Shown here in pieces: positions 1 through 7,386 of a stretch of DNA of 14,167 nt (its first letter is position 1; each line of letters starts with the position of its first letter). Both the position numbers and the translations under genes were made by a program. Origin of the DNA: an uncultured Desulfobacterium sp. (GTDB lineage Bacteria; Desulfobacterota; Desulfobacteria; Desulfobacterales; Desulfobacteraceae); the NCBI GenBank assembly GCA_937124525.1, contig CAKZLA010000072.1, forward strand, positions 1-14,167, written 5' to 3'. The notes under the pieces are model-generated. The model was not told the DNA's origin. It saw only the letters and a program-made list of their open reading frames with translations, and did no database searches.

Positions 1-62
1 ACTTGCATGTGTTAAGCACGCCGCCAGCGTTCATTCTGAGCCAGAATCAAACTCTCCAGTTA
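1..62 (-). rRNA. rrs: 16S ribosomal RNA, 5' end only
   Basis: The reverse complement begins near TAACTGGAGAGTTTGATTC and continues through GGCTCAG, AACGCTGGCGGCGTG and ACATGCAAG, which is the universally conserved 5' end of bacterial 16S rRNA (bacterial primer-27F region). Only about the first 62 nt are present; the rest lies beyond the left edge. The mature 5' end is placed by analogy with E. coli and may be off by a few bases. Confidence 0.97.
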
Positions 63-136
63 TAATTCTTTTAAAAAATGTTTTTTAATGTGCTTTCCTG
101 CACTTAAAACATCTTTGTACTCAATTCATTCACTAA

Positions 137-153
137 CCAGTTTTCAAAGATCA
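137..153 (-). promoter_or_regulatory. boxA-like antitermination site in rRNA leader
   Basis: The minus strand reads TGATCTTTGAAAACTGG, close to the boxA found in rRNA leaders (TGCTCTTTAACA type, and the TGATCTTTGAAAA variant). It lies between the promoter and 16S, where NusB/NusE are known to load on transcribing polymerase. A short hairpin (GTGC/GCAC around 90-104) lies between boxA and 16S and may belong to the processing stem. Confidence 0.5.
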
Positions 154-230
154 AATTCCTTAAAATAAAAAATCTTTTTGAGAAAAGCCGCTCTGCTCGA
201 ACAAAGTTCCCGTCTCAAGAAGACTCAATG

Positions 231-259
231 AAACTACATGATTTTTTAATTATTGTCAA
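231..259 (-). promoter_or_regulatory. Sigma70-type promoter of the rRNA operon
   Basis: On the minus strand a perfect -35 TTGACA (259-254) is followed by a 17-nt spacer and a -10-like TAGTTT (236-231). Transcription would start near position 224, giving a leader of roughly 160 nt before 16S. The AT-rich tract upstream of the -35 (260-295) resembles an UP element, typical of strong rRNA promoters. The -10 is imperfect, so the box assignment is a prediction. Confidence 0.6.
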
Positions 260-380
260 ACATTTTTTTTCAAAAAATAAAATTTATTTGCAATTCTTAG
301 TTATAAACCCTTTGCGGGCCTTGCACCCATATTGGATAACAGCCTAAAATTACAAAGCTAAACTCACAACAATTGTAAAT

Positions 381-420
381 ATTCGGGCTTGATCACAACA
401 TCGGCCAGCCATTATAATCA
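381..420 (+). repeat. Dispersed intergenic repeat, copy A
   Basis: This segment contains TTCGGGCTTGATCA, then AA.AT.GGCCA, then ATTAT..TCA. It matches the segment at 8752-8787 in 23 of the first 27 positions and the one at 5997-6023 in 20 of 27. All three copies lie on the same strand and outside genes. This copy lies between the second Hsp70 gene and the rRNA promoter. The function is unknown. Confidence 0.6.
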
Positions 421-454
421 GTGGACCTGACATGTATATCAATTCCACACAAAA

Positions 455-3358
455 TCATTTTACACCGGTTAATACCAACCCCTGGGGTAGGCCCTCACCA
501 TAAATCAGGCTTTCTTCCCGGGATTCAATGGGGATTGCCTGTTTTACCATGGCAACCATCTCTTTTCCTGCATCCATGCTATCAAGCCATGGAAGAACAG
601 CATCGATAATTTCCACGGGCACATCCCGGGTGCGATCATCGGTCTTTCTAACCATCTGGGCCACCGCCGACACCACTGGTCCTTTCTGTTGCCAGAACAT
701 CTTCATTAATTTTTTCACCCAGGCACCCACCTCCCGGGCCGACACCACCCGATCCACAGATCCGTAGAGTAACTCCCTGGCACCCAGGCGGGAGACAGCC
801 CATAGATGCTGCCGGGGGGTTTTGGCAGGCTTCATGCCATTGAGTAATTTTCTACCCAGCACGACCTTGTCTTTTACCAGAAGACGTTCCATATTGGCAG
901 CAGCCATCCATATTTCAGTCAACTCCTGGGGTGGCAGTTTCTTTTTGGCGTTCCCTCCTGAAACCAGGGTGGAAGAGATGTCTTGGAAAAACTGGCGTTG
1001 CTGACCCGCAGTGAGGCCTCCGGCAATGCGTCGACAAAAAATCCACCAGTCAACGGTGTTTTGTCTGGATTTAGGAAAGGTGACTCCACCCAGATAAACT
1101 TTCCACAATTTCCTCAGCCGTTCTTCATCAAAGGCATCCCCAAACCCCGGTCGAATGCAAAACCCCGTCAAATTAAGCCATCTCACCTCATGGGCCGGGC
1201 TGAATTTCCGGGCTTGGGAACGTTCAATAAGGACATCTACCATGCGTCGCAAAAGAGACAGGGGCCAGAGTGCCTTTTTCTGACCAAGGATGGTTTCAAT
1301 GGATTTTGTAATCTGCTGAACCTTTTTTATATCTTTTTTATCCAAAAATGCAGATTCTACAGCGTCCAGTGCCCGGGCAACCCGTTCTTCATCAAACACC
1401 TCGGTTTCCCGGGTTTCCGCCACCCCCTGGACATCCCGCAGTTGAAACTGAAGTTTCCACCGGTGGGAACTGATACTGGACCGGCACCACATGGCAAGGG
1501 TTCCAAGTTCAGTGTACTCCGGCTCTATGGTCACTGGAATGCGACGTTTTTCATCCCGTTTTCCAAATCGAATCACCGTCTGGAGCGGGGTCATGGCAGT
1601 GAGGGTGTCGTCCGCCAGGACCACATCCCCGCTTTTATCCCCGGACCTGAAGCTTGAGCTGAACATATTAAAACTCACCGGCTGATTGGTCAAAACCTCA
1701 AAGGACATCTCCGGTAAAACAATGGTGGAGCCTTCATCCAGACCCCGTTCCACCACGCAAAGTGCCCTGGCTGAATTTATAGCCCCATCCCCAACATTAT
1801 TATTCTCCCCATGATCATTGGAAAATGATGCCCCATATGAGGATGAGGGATCAGTAACCGTGCTGTCACCGGACTCGGCATTGCCGGGCCGGACAATGGA
1901 AGCGCTGTTCTTGTCATCTGCGCCAATACCAATATAATAACTCCTGGGACTACCGCTTCCCACCCGAACACCGGTACCCTGCTTTACCAGGCCGTAATAG
2001 GAGGCCCCCAGGGCCACGGACAAATCCGGTTCGGCATTCTCCAATACTCCGGGAAGGGTTTCATCGGCCATGGCAAACCAGGATCGGATGGCGGAACGGG
2101 TTCTGTTCTGAAGAAGGGAAGGTTTAAGGGATCCGCCATTAAAGAGAATAAAATCAGGTATGGGGGGTTTTCCCAGGGCTTCAATGACATTTTGTCTATG
2201 TTTTTCAAGGAACCAGCCGATGTGCCGGGTTATGGCTGGCTCCTGCTCGTAGGGAAGACCAAACTCTGCCATGGCTTTGCCCTTCTTTTTCCGGGCATCT
2301 GTTTCCGGGGTGACATCGGGGAAAAACCCACTGCACAAAATATTTTCCACGGCATCCCGGGTGAGATCTGCGGCCAGGGTGCCTGCAATGAGGGAGCTGC
2401 CTTCCCCTTTCAGGGTGATTCTGACACGATCCTCCCCCTTTTCCAGGATTCGCTCCTTGGCACTGCGGCATTTATGGCACAGCGTCTTCCATTTATCCCC
2501 GGACAGAGCGGTCTTTTTTTGAAATTGTGATTCAACATACCGGGCCAGGGCAAGGTCAATATTATCCCCCCCGAGAATCAGATGATCCCCCACGGCAAGG
2601 CGTTCAAAACGGGGGCTTCCCTGGGATGATTTCAGGGTGATGAGGGTAAAGTCTGTGGTCCCCCCGCCCACATCGCACACCAAAATCAAATCATCAGGTT
2701 TGACAAGATTCTGCCAGTCATGCTCATGGCGGATGAGCCAGGCATAAAAGGCGGCAAGGGGTTCCTCCAGCAAGGTCACTCCATTTCCCAATCCGGCGGC
2801 CCGGGCCGCCTCCAGGGTAAATTCCCGGGCCTCTTCATCAAAGGAGGCAGGCACGGTGATCACGGCGAACTGATTTTCAAGGAAAAGGTCTTCATCCTTT
2901 ACAAAATGGTTCCAAGCCTTTTTTATGTGGCGCAAAAATTCCGCAGTGGTTTCCACCGGGGATACTTTATCAACCCCTTCGGCTCCCCAGGGCAAAATTT
3001 TTGCCTCGCGATCGGCCCTGGCATGGCACAGCCAGCTTTTGGCAGAAGAGACTAAGCGGGATGGAACGGCCCCCCCATGATCCCGGGCAAACACACCGAC
3101 AAATTGATCTTTTTCCCGCTTCCAGGGATGCTTTAAGGATTTTCGAGAGATGTCATACTCACCGGGGATGTAAAGAAAGGAGGGCAACACCGGCACGGGG
3201 GTGAACTCTCCGGCACCGGTGAGCTGGGGGATCTTAAACATCTTGATGGGACGTTTTTTGTCCTTTGGGGAAAGGGCAGTAAGGTCCACGTAGGAAACCG
3301 CTGAGTTCGTGGTGCCAAGATCAATACCCACAACATATCTTTTATCCTGAAAATCCAA
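455..3358 (-). CDS. Hsp70-family protein with C-terminal DUF3731-type extension
   Basis: A 967-residue protein in two parts. Residues 1 to about 640 are Hsp70-like: phosphate-1 loop GIDLGTTN (11-18), VPASFDE (169-175), phosphate-2 loop CDVGGGTTDF (228-237), adenosine motif FNGGS (406-410), then a beta substrate-binding region. Residues from about 655 to the end are helical and match no standard Hsp70 lid; I assign them to the DUF3731 (Hsp70-associated) type from memory of that architecture. DnaK is about 640 residues, so the extension adds some 320. A Ser/Asn/Asp/Gly-rich stretch at 481-529 interrupts the substrate-binding region. ATG start: the overlapping stop and SD of the upstream gene give AAGGAG five nt before it, 9 nt after the previous stop, implying translational coupling. 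It is probably an ATP-driven cytosolic chaperone acting with the two upstream products. It is distinct from DnaK: no C-terminal EEVD-like or DnaK lid sequence is seen. Substrates are unknown. Confidence 0.88.
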   Translation of the reverse strand: MDFQDKRYVVGIDLGTTNSAVSYVDLTALSPKDKKRPIKMFKIPQLTGAGEFTPVPVLPSFLYIPGEYDISRKSLKHPWKREKDQFVGVFARDHGGAVPSRLVSSAKSWLCHARADREAKILPWGAEGVDKVSPVETTAEFLRHIKKAWNHFVKDEDLFLENQFAVITVPASFDEEAREFTLEAARAAGLGNGVTLLEEPLAAFYAWLIRHEHDWQNLVKPDDLILVCDVGGGTTDFTLITLKSSQGSPRFERLAVGDHLILGGDNIDLALARYVESQFQKKTALSGDKWKTLCHKCRSAKERILEKGEDRVRITLKGEGSSLIAGTLAADLTRDAVENILCSGFFPDVTPETDARKKKGKAMAEFGLPYEQEPAITRHIGWFLEKHRQNVIEALGKPPIPDFILFNGGSLKPSLLQNRTRSAIRSWFAMADETLPGVLENAEPDLSVALGASYYGLVKQGTGVRVGSGSPRSYYIGIGADDKNSASIVRPGNAESGDSTVTDPSSSYGASFSNDHGENNNVGDGAINSARALCVVERGLDEGSTIVLPEMSFEVLTNQPVSFNMFSSSFRSGDKSGDVVLADDTLTAMTPLQTVIRFGKRDEKRRIPVTIEPEYTELGTLAMWCRSSISSHRWKLQFQLRDVQGVAETRETEVFDEERVARALDAVESAFLDKKDIKKVQQITKSIETILGQKKALWPLSLLRRMVDVLIERSQARKFSPAHEVRWLNLTGFCIRPGFGDAFDEERLRKLWKVYLGGVTFPKSRQNTVDWWIFCRRIAGGLTAGQQRQFFQDISSTLVSGGNAKKKLPPQELTEIWMAAANMERLLVKDKVVLGRKLLNGMKPAKTPRQHLWAVSRLGARELLYGSVDRVVSAREVGAWVKKLMKMFWQQKGPVVSAVAQMVRKTDDRTRDVPVEIIDAVLPWLDSMDAGKEMVAMVKQAIPIESREESLIYGEGLPQGLVLTGVK

Positions 3359-3367
3359 ATTTACTCC

Positions 3368-5170
3368 TTACTCCTTGGGGCGTACATTGAGTTCAAGGCG
3401 CCACTTTTTATCATCATCCCGGGAACAGGCCCAAAATTCAAGGGTTCCAATTTCAGTGACCTTTACCTCAAAGGTTACCGGGATCAGGGTTTGGGCTTCC
3501 CCTTCCAGATGGGTCTCAATGGTGGACATTTCCCTTATATCCATATCCTCCCAATTATCAATGACTATACCCACCTCATCTTCCTTGCGGGTGGATGAGG
3601 CCAGGATATCAAAGGTCACTGTCTCCCCCACCACCAGGTTGAACAATCGATCCCGGGATTCAGCCTGGGTCCCCTCTTCCATGCCAAAGGGAGCAATGCA
3701 AAGGGCCCTTGTGGGCATGGGAATCCCAGGTACCGCAGGCATGGAGGCTTCAATGGCCATGTAATAGGATTGACCAAGGCCCGCACGGATACGAACCCCA
3801 CCCCCTTGGGATGCCTGGCCGTAATAGGCAGCCCCCCGGGCCACGGACAGGTCAAAATCAATGGCTTCCACTTCCCGGATGGATCCCTGATCCATATCTT
3901 CCTTCCAGTCACCCAGCACCTCCAGCACCCGCTGGCGCATGAGGCTGGACTTCATGACCCCACCGTTAAAGACCACCACTGTGGGTAGTTTCACATTTCC
4001 CGAACCATCCTTATAAGAGGAGACAAAGCGGGCCAGGTGTCGGGTGATGCCGGGATCTGCTTCATAGGAAAGACCAAACTCCTTCATTCCCATGGCCGTG
4101 GCAGCTACGGGCTCGTCTGCCAGGGCACACCGGGGGAAAAACCCATCCAGTACCACCTGTTCCACGTCTTTTAAATCCAGACTGGCCTTAATGGTGCCCT
4201 TAATCAAACCCGATCCCCTGCCCAGGATGGCCACAGGATACGTTTCCACGCCCTGGTCGGAAAACAGGTTTTCCTTGGCATTGCGGCAGGAGTGGACCAA
4301 TCCCCGCATCTGCCAGGCATCCAGTTTCTTTTTCTTTTTTTTTAACTGATGAGCAAGGTAATAGGAAAGGGCAAGGTCTATATTATCCCCCCCCACAAGC
4401 AGATGATCCCCCACGGCCACCCGTTCCAGATCAAGGGCACCTTTATCATTTTCCTGAACTTCAATGAGACTAAAATCACTGGTCCCCCCACCCACATCAC
4501 ACACCAGCACCAGATCCCCCTTTTGAACGCTGTCACGCCAGGATTCACCGGTCTGATCCAGCCAGGAATAAAATGCAGCCTGGGGCTCTTCAATGAGGAT
4601 AATATCATTGAACCCAGCCTGGGTTGCCGCCTTGACGGTGAGTTCCCGGGCAACGGCATCAAAGGAGGCCGGTACGGTGAGATAAATGTGTTGATTTTCC
4701 AGCACAAAATCTGGATTATCTGATGCCATTTCATGGTTCCAGGCATCCCGGATGTGGGACAAAATCCTGCTGGAGGCCTCCACCGGGGACATTTTTTCCC
4801 CAAGGCCGGTGGTCTCCCAGGGAAGTATGGCCCCTTCCCTGTCCACGGCTGCATTGCACAACCAGGATTTGGCAGAAGAGATCAATTTTCCGGGCACCTC
4901 TGCCCCTCTGTTTCTGGCAAATTCCCCCACGACCGCAGTTTCATCCTGGCACCATGGCAGGGCAAATGACGGGGATTCTATTTCACTGGCTTCTTTAAGA
5001 TAAAGAAAGGAGGGCAGTGCCTCCCGGGTGTCCAGCACCCCTGCTTCGGTGAGCTGGGGAACTTTAAACACATTAATCCGGGATGCATCCTCTTTTTCAG
5101 CATCGGTCCAGGCCACCACGGTGTTGGTAGTGCCAAGATCAATACCGACTATATAGCGGGCTTTTTCCAC
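3368..5170 (-). CDS. Hsp70-family protein (DnaK-like ATPase)
   Basis: A 600-residue Hsp70-family protein. Visible ATPase motifs are GIDLGTTN (9-16), LISSAKSWLC (96-105), VPASFD (166-171), EEPQAAFY (194-201), CDVGGGTSDF (224-233) and FNGGVMKSS (401-409). The C-terminal 140 residues form a beta-rich substrate-binding part with no helical lid, so it is shorter than DnaK. I chose the GTG start at 5170: AAAGGGAG lies 6 nt upstream and the protein then begins directly at the Hsp70 fold. The open frame reaches back to an ATG at 5233, but that would overlap the DUF2760 gene by 50 nt and add 21 residues unlike Hsp70. The gap to the upstream stop is 13 nt. It is a paralogue of the next gene, sharing motif order and many identities, but lacks its C-terminal extension and low-complexity insert. 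A lysine run (277-282) is encoded by an A9 tract. It is not DnaK itself: no dnaJ or grpE is nearby. Confidence 0.88.
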   Translation of the reverse strand: MEKARYIVGIDLGTTNTVVAWTDAEKEDASRINVFKVPQLTEAGVLDTREALPSFLYLKEASEIESPSFALPWCQDETAVVGEFARNRGAEVPGKLISSAKSWLCNAAVDREGAILPWETTGLGEKMSPVEASSRILSHIRDAWNHEMASDNPDFVLENQHIYLTVPASFDAVARELTVKAATQAGFNDIILIEEPQAAFYSWLDQTGESWRDSVQKGDLVLVCDVGGGTSDFSLIEVQENDKGALDLERVAVGDHLLVGGDNIDLALSYYLAHQLKKKKKKLDAWQMRGLVHSCRNAKENLFSDQGVETYPVAILGRGSGLIKGTIKASLDLKDVEQVVLDGFFPRCALADEPVAATAMGMKEFGLSYEADPGITRHLARFVSSYKDGSGNVKLPTVVVFNGGVMKSSLMRQRVLEVLGDWKEDMDQGSIREVEAIDFDLSVARGAAYYGQASQGGGVRIRAGLGQSYYMAIEASMPAVPGIPMPTRALCIAPFGMEEGTQAESRDRLFNLVVGETVTFDILASSTRKEDEVGIVIDNWEDMDIREMSTIETHLEGEAQTLIPVTFEVKVTEIGTLEFWACSRDDDKKWRLELNVRPKE

Positions 5171-5183
5171 AAAATACTCCCTT

Positions 5184-5975
5184 TTATTCAATTTCAACTT
5201 CTGCGGGTACAATAATACCAGAATCCAGCACATCCGCCAATTGGGGCACTTCTCTTCTACCGGCTTTCCATCCCCGATGTCTCAGGATGCCCTTAAAGGG
5301 GGGATCTCCTGCCACATTTCCGGTGAGCTTGACAGCATTGGGATCAAATCCAGGTTCAATTTCAATTTCATCCCCCTCTTCCCGGTCCAGGACAGGCACT
5401 GGAGAGATGTACTTCTCCATGGCAGCTTTGCAGTCTTCGTGGACGCTTCTCACGGCAGCACCAATTTGTTCATCGTCATAAAGGCTGAGATCTTCTCCAA
5501 AAAAATCCAGCAACCGCCCTTCCCTTTGGAGCACGGAAAGCAGGTGGAGAAACATGCGTCTTTTTCGCTCTTGTTCCATGCGCTGTTCTGCGGGATCTTT
5601 CTTTGTTTTTCCACTGGTCTGTTCCGGTTCCGATGCCACACTCATTTTCTTAAAAAGGCCGGATACACCGATTTTGAGAAACAGCCACATCACCAAAGCG
5701 AGCAATAAAAATACCACCGCTGTGGCCGGAATCACCCAAGAGACAAAAGAGGTGTTCAAGAGTTGCAGAAATTCTGACAATTGTGGCAGGGAACTCACAC
5801 CTATCTCAATGTTAATGACGGGCAAGATTAAAGCTCCCGCTCCATCCGAGGACAAGGCCGCAAGCAGGTACTGCAGACCATAGTAAAGACCTGCATTGAG
5901 CACAGTCATAAGTATGGCCATAAATAAAAAAATCATTGTAAAGGATCGGCGGGAAAATTTTGCTGATTTATCCAA
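5184..5975 (-). CDS. DUF2760 membrane protein linked to Hsp70
   Basis: A 263-residue protein from the proposed TTG start. A short basic N-terminus (DKSAKFSRRS) precedes two hydrophobic segments at about 13-39 and 79-103, with a 40-residue loop between them that is probably periplasmic. A charged linker (112-140, rich in K, E, Q and R) leads to a cytosolic domain, about 140-250, with the pattern LLSVLQREGRLLDFFGEDL, then DPNAV.LTGN and PPFKGILRHRGW, which I recognise as DUF2760. DUF2760 genes are commonly found beside Hsp70-family genes, as here. The family has no established function; a membrane anchor or regulator for the two Hsp70s is an inference. The frame is open back to 6110, but the extra 45 codons run through a promoter and a dispersed repeat. 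The TTG at 5975 has GGAG 11 nt upstream, a little far; an ATG at 5936 has no ribosome-binding site. Confidence 0.78.
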   Translation of the reverse strand: MDKSAKFSRRSFTMIFLFMAILMTVLNAGLYYGLQYLLAALSSDGAGALILPVINIEIGVSSLPQLSEFLQLLNTSFVSWVIPATAVVFLLLALVMWLFLKIGVSGLFKKMSVASEPEQTSGKTKKDPAEQRMEQERKRRMFLHLLSVLQREGRLLDFFGEDLSLYDDEQIGAAVRSVHEDCKAAMEKYISPVPVLDREEGDEIEIEPGFDPNAVKLTGNVAGDPPFKGILRHRGWKAGRREVPQLADVLDSGIIVPAEVEIE

Positions 5976-5996
5976 GTTATTAAGTTCTCCTGTGGT

Positions 5997-6023
5997 TTTT
6001 AGGGCTCGATCACAATGTCGGCG
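5997..6023 (+). repeat. Dispersed intergenic repeat, copy C (diverged)
   Basis: This segment reads AGGGCTCGATCACAA followed by TCGGCG and matches copy A in 20 of 27 positions. It lies in the predicted 5' untranslated region of the DUF2760-Hsp70 operon, about 22 nt upstream of the proposed TTG start. Confidence 0.45.
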
Positions 6024-6082
6024 TCCTGTCACAATGCTGGGCCATGGAGTGTTCGGGTGGCCGGAATTAGAACTAAAACCAA

Positions 6083-6110
6083 ATAATAACACAAATTTTA
6101 GGTTTATCAA
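6083..6110 (-). promoter_or_regulatory. Predicted sigma70 promoter of DUF2760-Hsp70 operon
   Basis: On the minus strand TTGATA (6110-6105), a 16-nt spacer and TATTAT (6088-6083) make a plausible vegetative promoter. The start would be near 6076, leaving a leader of about 100 nt that contains repeat copy C. I see no sigma32-like CCCCAT -10 box and no CIRCE dyad, so the sequence gives no sign of classic heat-shock control. Confidence 0.5.
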
Positions 6111-6364
6111 GGGGTCAGAGGGATGGATTTGGGGAGAAGGATGAGTTTCCCGCTTTTATGGAAGGAAATACAGGGCACAAAGAAATTAGGAATGAAACGA
6201 AAGCCTGATCCAGCCCTAAGATACTCAGAACTCGATCCAGGCTCCCCGAATTTGGTTTATGGAGTCAGGAAAGCACTTTTCAGTGGGTGGGCCATCGAGG
6301 TTCCAGGTTTGTTTGTGATTTCTCATCTAATATTTCAATTAATCAAACCCGAAAAAATCAATGG

Positions 6365-6649
6365 TCACTCATCTTTGATCACGATCATATCTTTATTAGC
6401 CTGGAAGGTTTTTTCTCCCACGCCTTTGATCTGGGTAATTTCTTCCGGTGCCTTAAAACCTTGATGGGCTTCACGGTAGACAATGATGGCTTGGGCTGTT
6501 TTGGGCCCCACGTTTTTTAAGGCAGTGAGTTCTTCGGCGCTTGCTGTATTGATGTTCACCTTATCCATGGCCGACACCATGGTAACACCGGACATCACCA
6601 GCAACATACTCATAATCGTCACAAGTACTATTTTTTTTGCAAATGTCAT
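6365..6649 (-). CDS. Secreted ComEA-like helix-hairpin-helix protein
   Basis: A 94-residue protein. Residues 1-27 are a typical signal peptide: KK near the start, a hydrophobic core and a VSA cleavage site. The mature part begins VNINTASAEELTALKNVGPK and contains two helix-hairpin-helix units (about 38-62 and 68-88, each centred on a GVG or VGP turn). This is the soluble ComEA domain: in competent bacteria such proteins bind incoming duplex DNA in the periplasm. The standard phrase VNIN.A...EL is intact. It stands alone, without comEC or pilus genes in view, so a role in DNA uptake is possible but unproven. The ATG start has GGGG about 10 nt upstream; spacing is slightly long. Confidence 0.85.
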   Translation of the reverse strand: MTFAKKIVLVTIMSMLLVMSGVTMVSAMDKVNINTASAEELTALKNVGPKTAQAIIVYREAHQGFKAPEEITQIKGVGEKTFQANKDMIVIKDE

Positions 6650-7386
6650 AATTAATTTCCCCCATTAGATATTAAGATTGTCAAACAATAAGGGGCCCAG
6701 CGATTGATCCACCTTTTAAACAAGGCAAAACCATTGGAATTCAAGCATCTTGATTTTAACCCATGAGTGGTCAGTTCTATTCCTCCAAACTACATGTGCT
6801 ATTTTTCATTTTCATTGAGCACATTATATTAATGGTAGATTGAAGAACTTATGACTGACGAAATTTTAAAAACGGTGGCGCAATAAATTCCGGGTCCAAA
6901 GACCTCTGAATAATTTAATTTATAAGGGAAAAACAGATAACAACCAATTCAAACCATGCGAAGGATTAAACAAAAGTCTAAAACAAACAATACCAGTGCT
7001 TTCCTGATTTCCACTGCTGGCAGCTATTTTATAATCAAAAAAGAACCGCCTGTCACTTAATTAACTAAAAGTACCATGCAAGTCAAGTATTTATACATTT
7101 TATTTTAAATCATGTTGGGCTCCAAATGCGGTGAATCAATAACATCGAACTCTCTTAAAGCGGGTGTATTCCCATTTTTCGGCTACCCACTTAACCCGGG
7201 ATATTCTCAAAGGATCTTAGTAATAAAGCGACACTTTGACTTAAAACCCGTATCAAATTGATTTTCCTTAGCTTAATAGCATTAATCATAGGCAAGACGA
7301 CATGCGTTTTTTACGTGAACTTCAAAGTGTCGTTGTTGGGAATGCGCCCCTTAAAGCTGATGAATCAATAAGCACTGACACCCTGA
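6650..7386. other. Gene-free AT-rich stretch
   Basis: About 740 nt lie between the ComEA-like gene and the epimerase, with no reading frame I can support. Contents noted are an 11-bp inverted repeat at 7229-7332 and AGTGCTTTCCTGA at 6995-7007, whose inverted copy lies at 6265-6277. TTGTTTGACAA (6680-6690), an imperfect dyad, lies upstream of the ComEA-like start. No tRNA or obvious small RNA is seen. Confidence 0.5.
7229..7332. repeat. 11-bp perfect inverted repeat around 82 nt
   Basis: CGACACTTTGA (7229-7239) is the exact reverse complement of TCAAAGTGTCG (7322-7332). It lies 55 nt beyond the epimerase stop codon. ACGACA (7297-7302) can also pair with TGTCGT (7328-7333), which would compete with the outer stem. 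There is no T tract next to either arm, so this is not a standard intrinsic terminator. Confidence 0.45.

Larger units (their letters stand above)
5976..6364. other. Intergenic region upstream of DUF2760 gene
   Basis: No credible gene is seen. It holds the predicted operon promoter, repeat copy C and two TCACAATG boxes (6010-6017, 6029-6036). At 6204-6243 there is an imperfect hairpin: GCCTGATC pairs with GATCCAGGC with one bulged base and a 23-nt loop. A plus-strand frame open across 6123-6464 runs antisense into the ComEA-like gene, resembles no family I know, and is not annotated. Confidence 0.5.

Noticed and set aside
983..1657. Plus-strand open frame of 224 codons opposite the large Hsp70 gene
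   Set aside because: It is fully antisense to a well-supported gene, resembles no family, and its composition reflects the opposite strand.
5976..6110. Upstream ATG of the DUF2760 frame
   Set aside because: The added codons contain the predicted promoter and a dispersed repeat, and give no recognisable protein sequence.
6123..6464. Plus-strand open frame of 113 codons between the DUF2760 and ComEA-like genes
   Set aside because: It runs antisense into the ComEA-like gene, has no recognisable domain, and its ribosome-binding site is not convincing.
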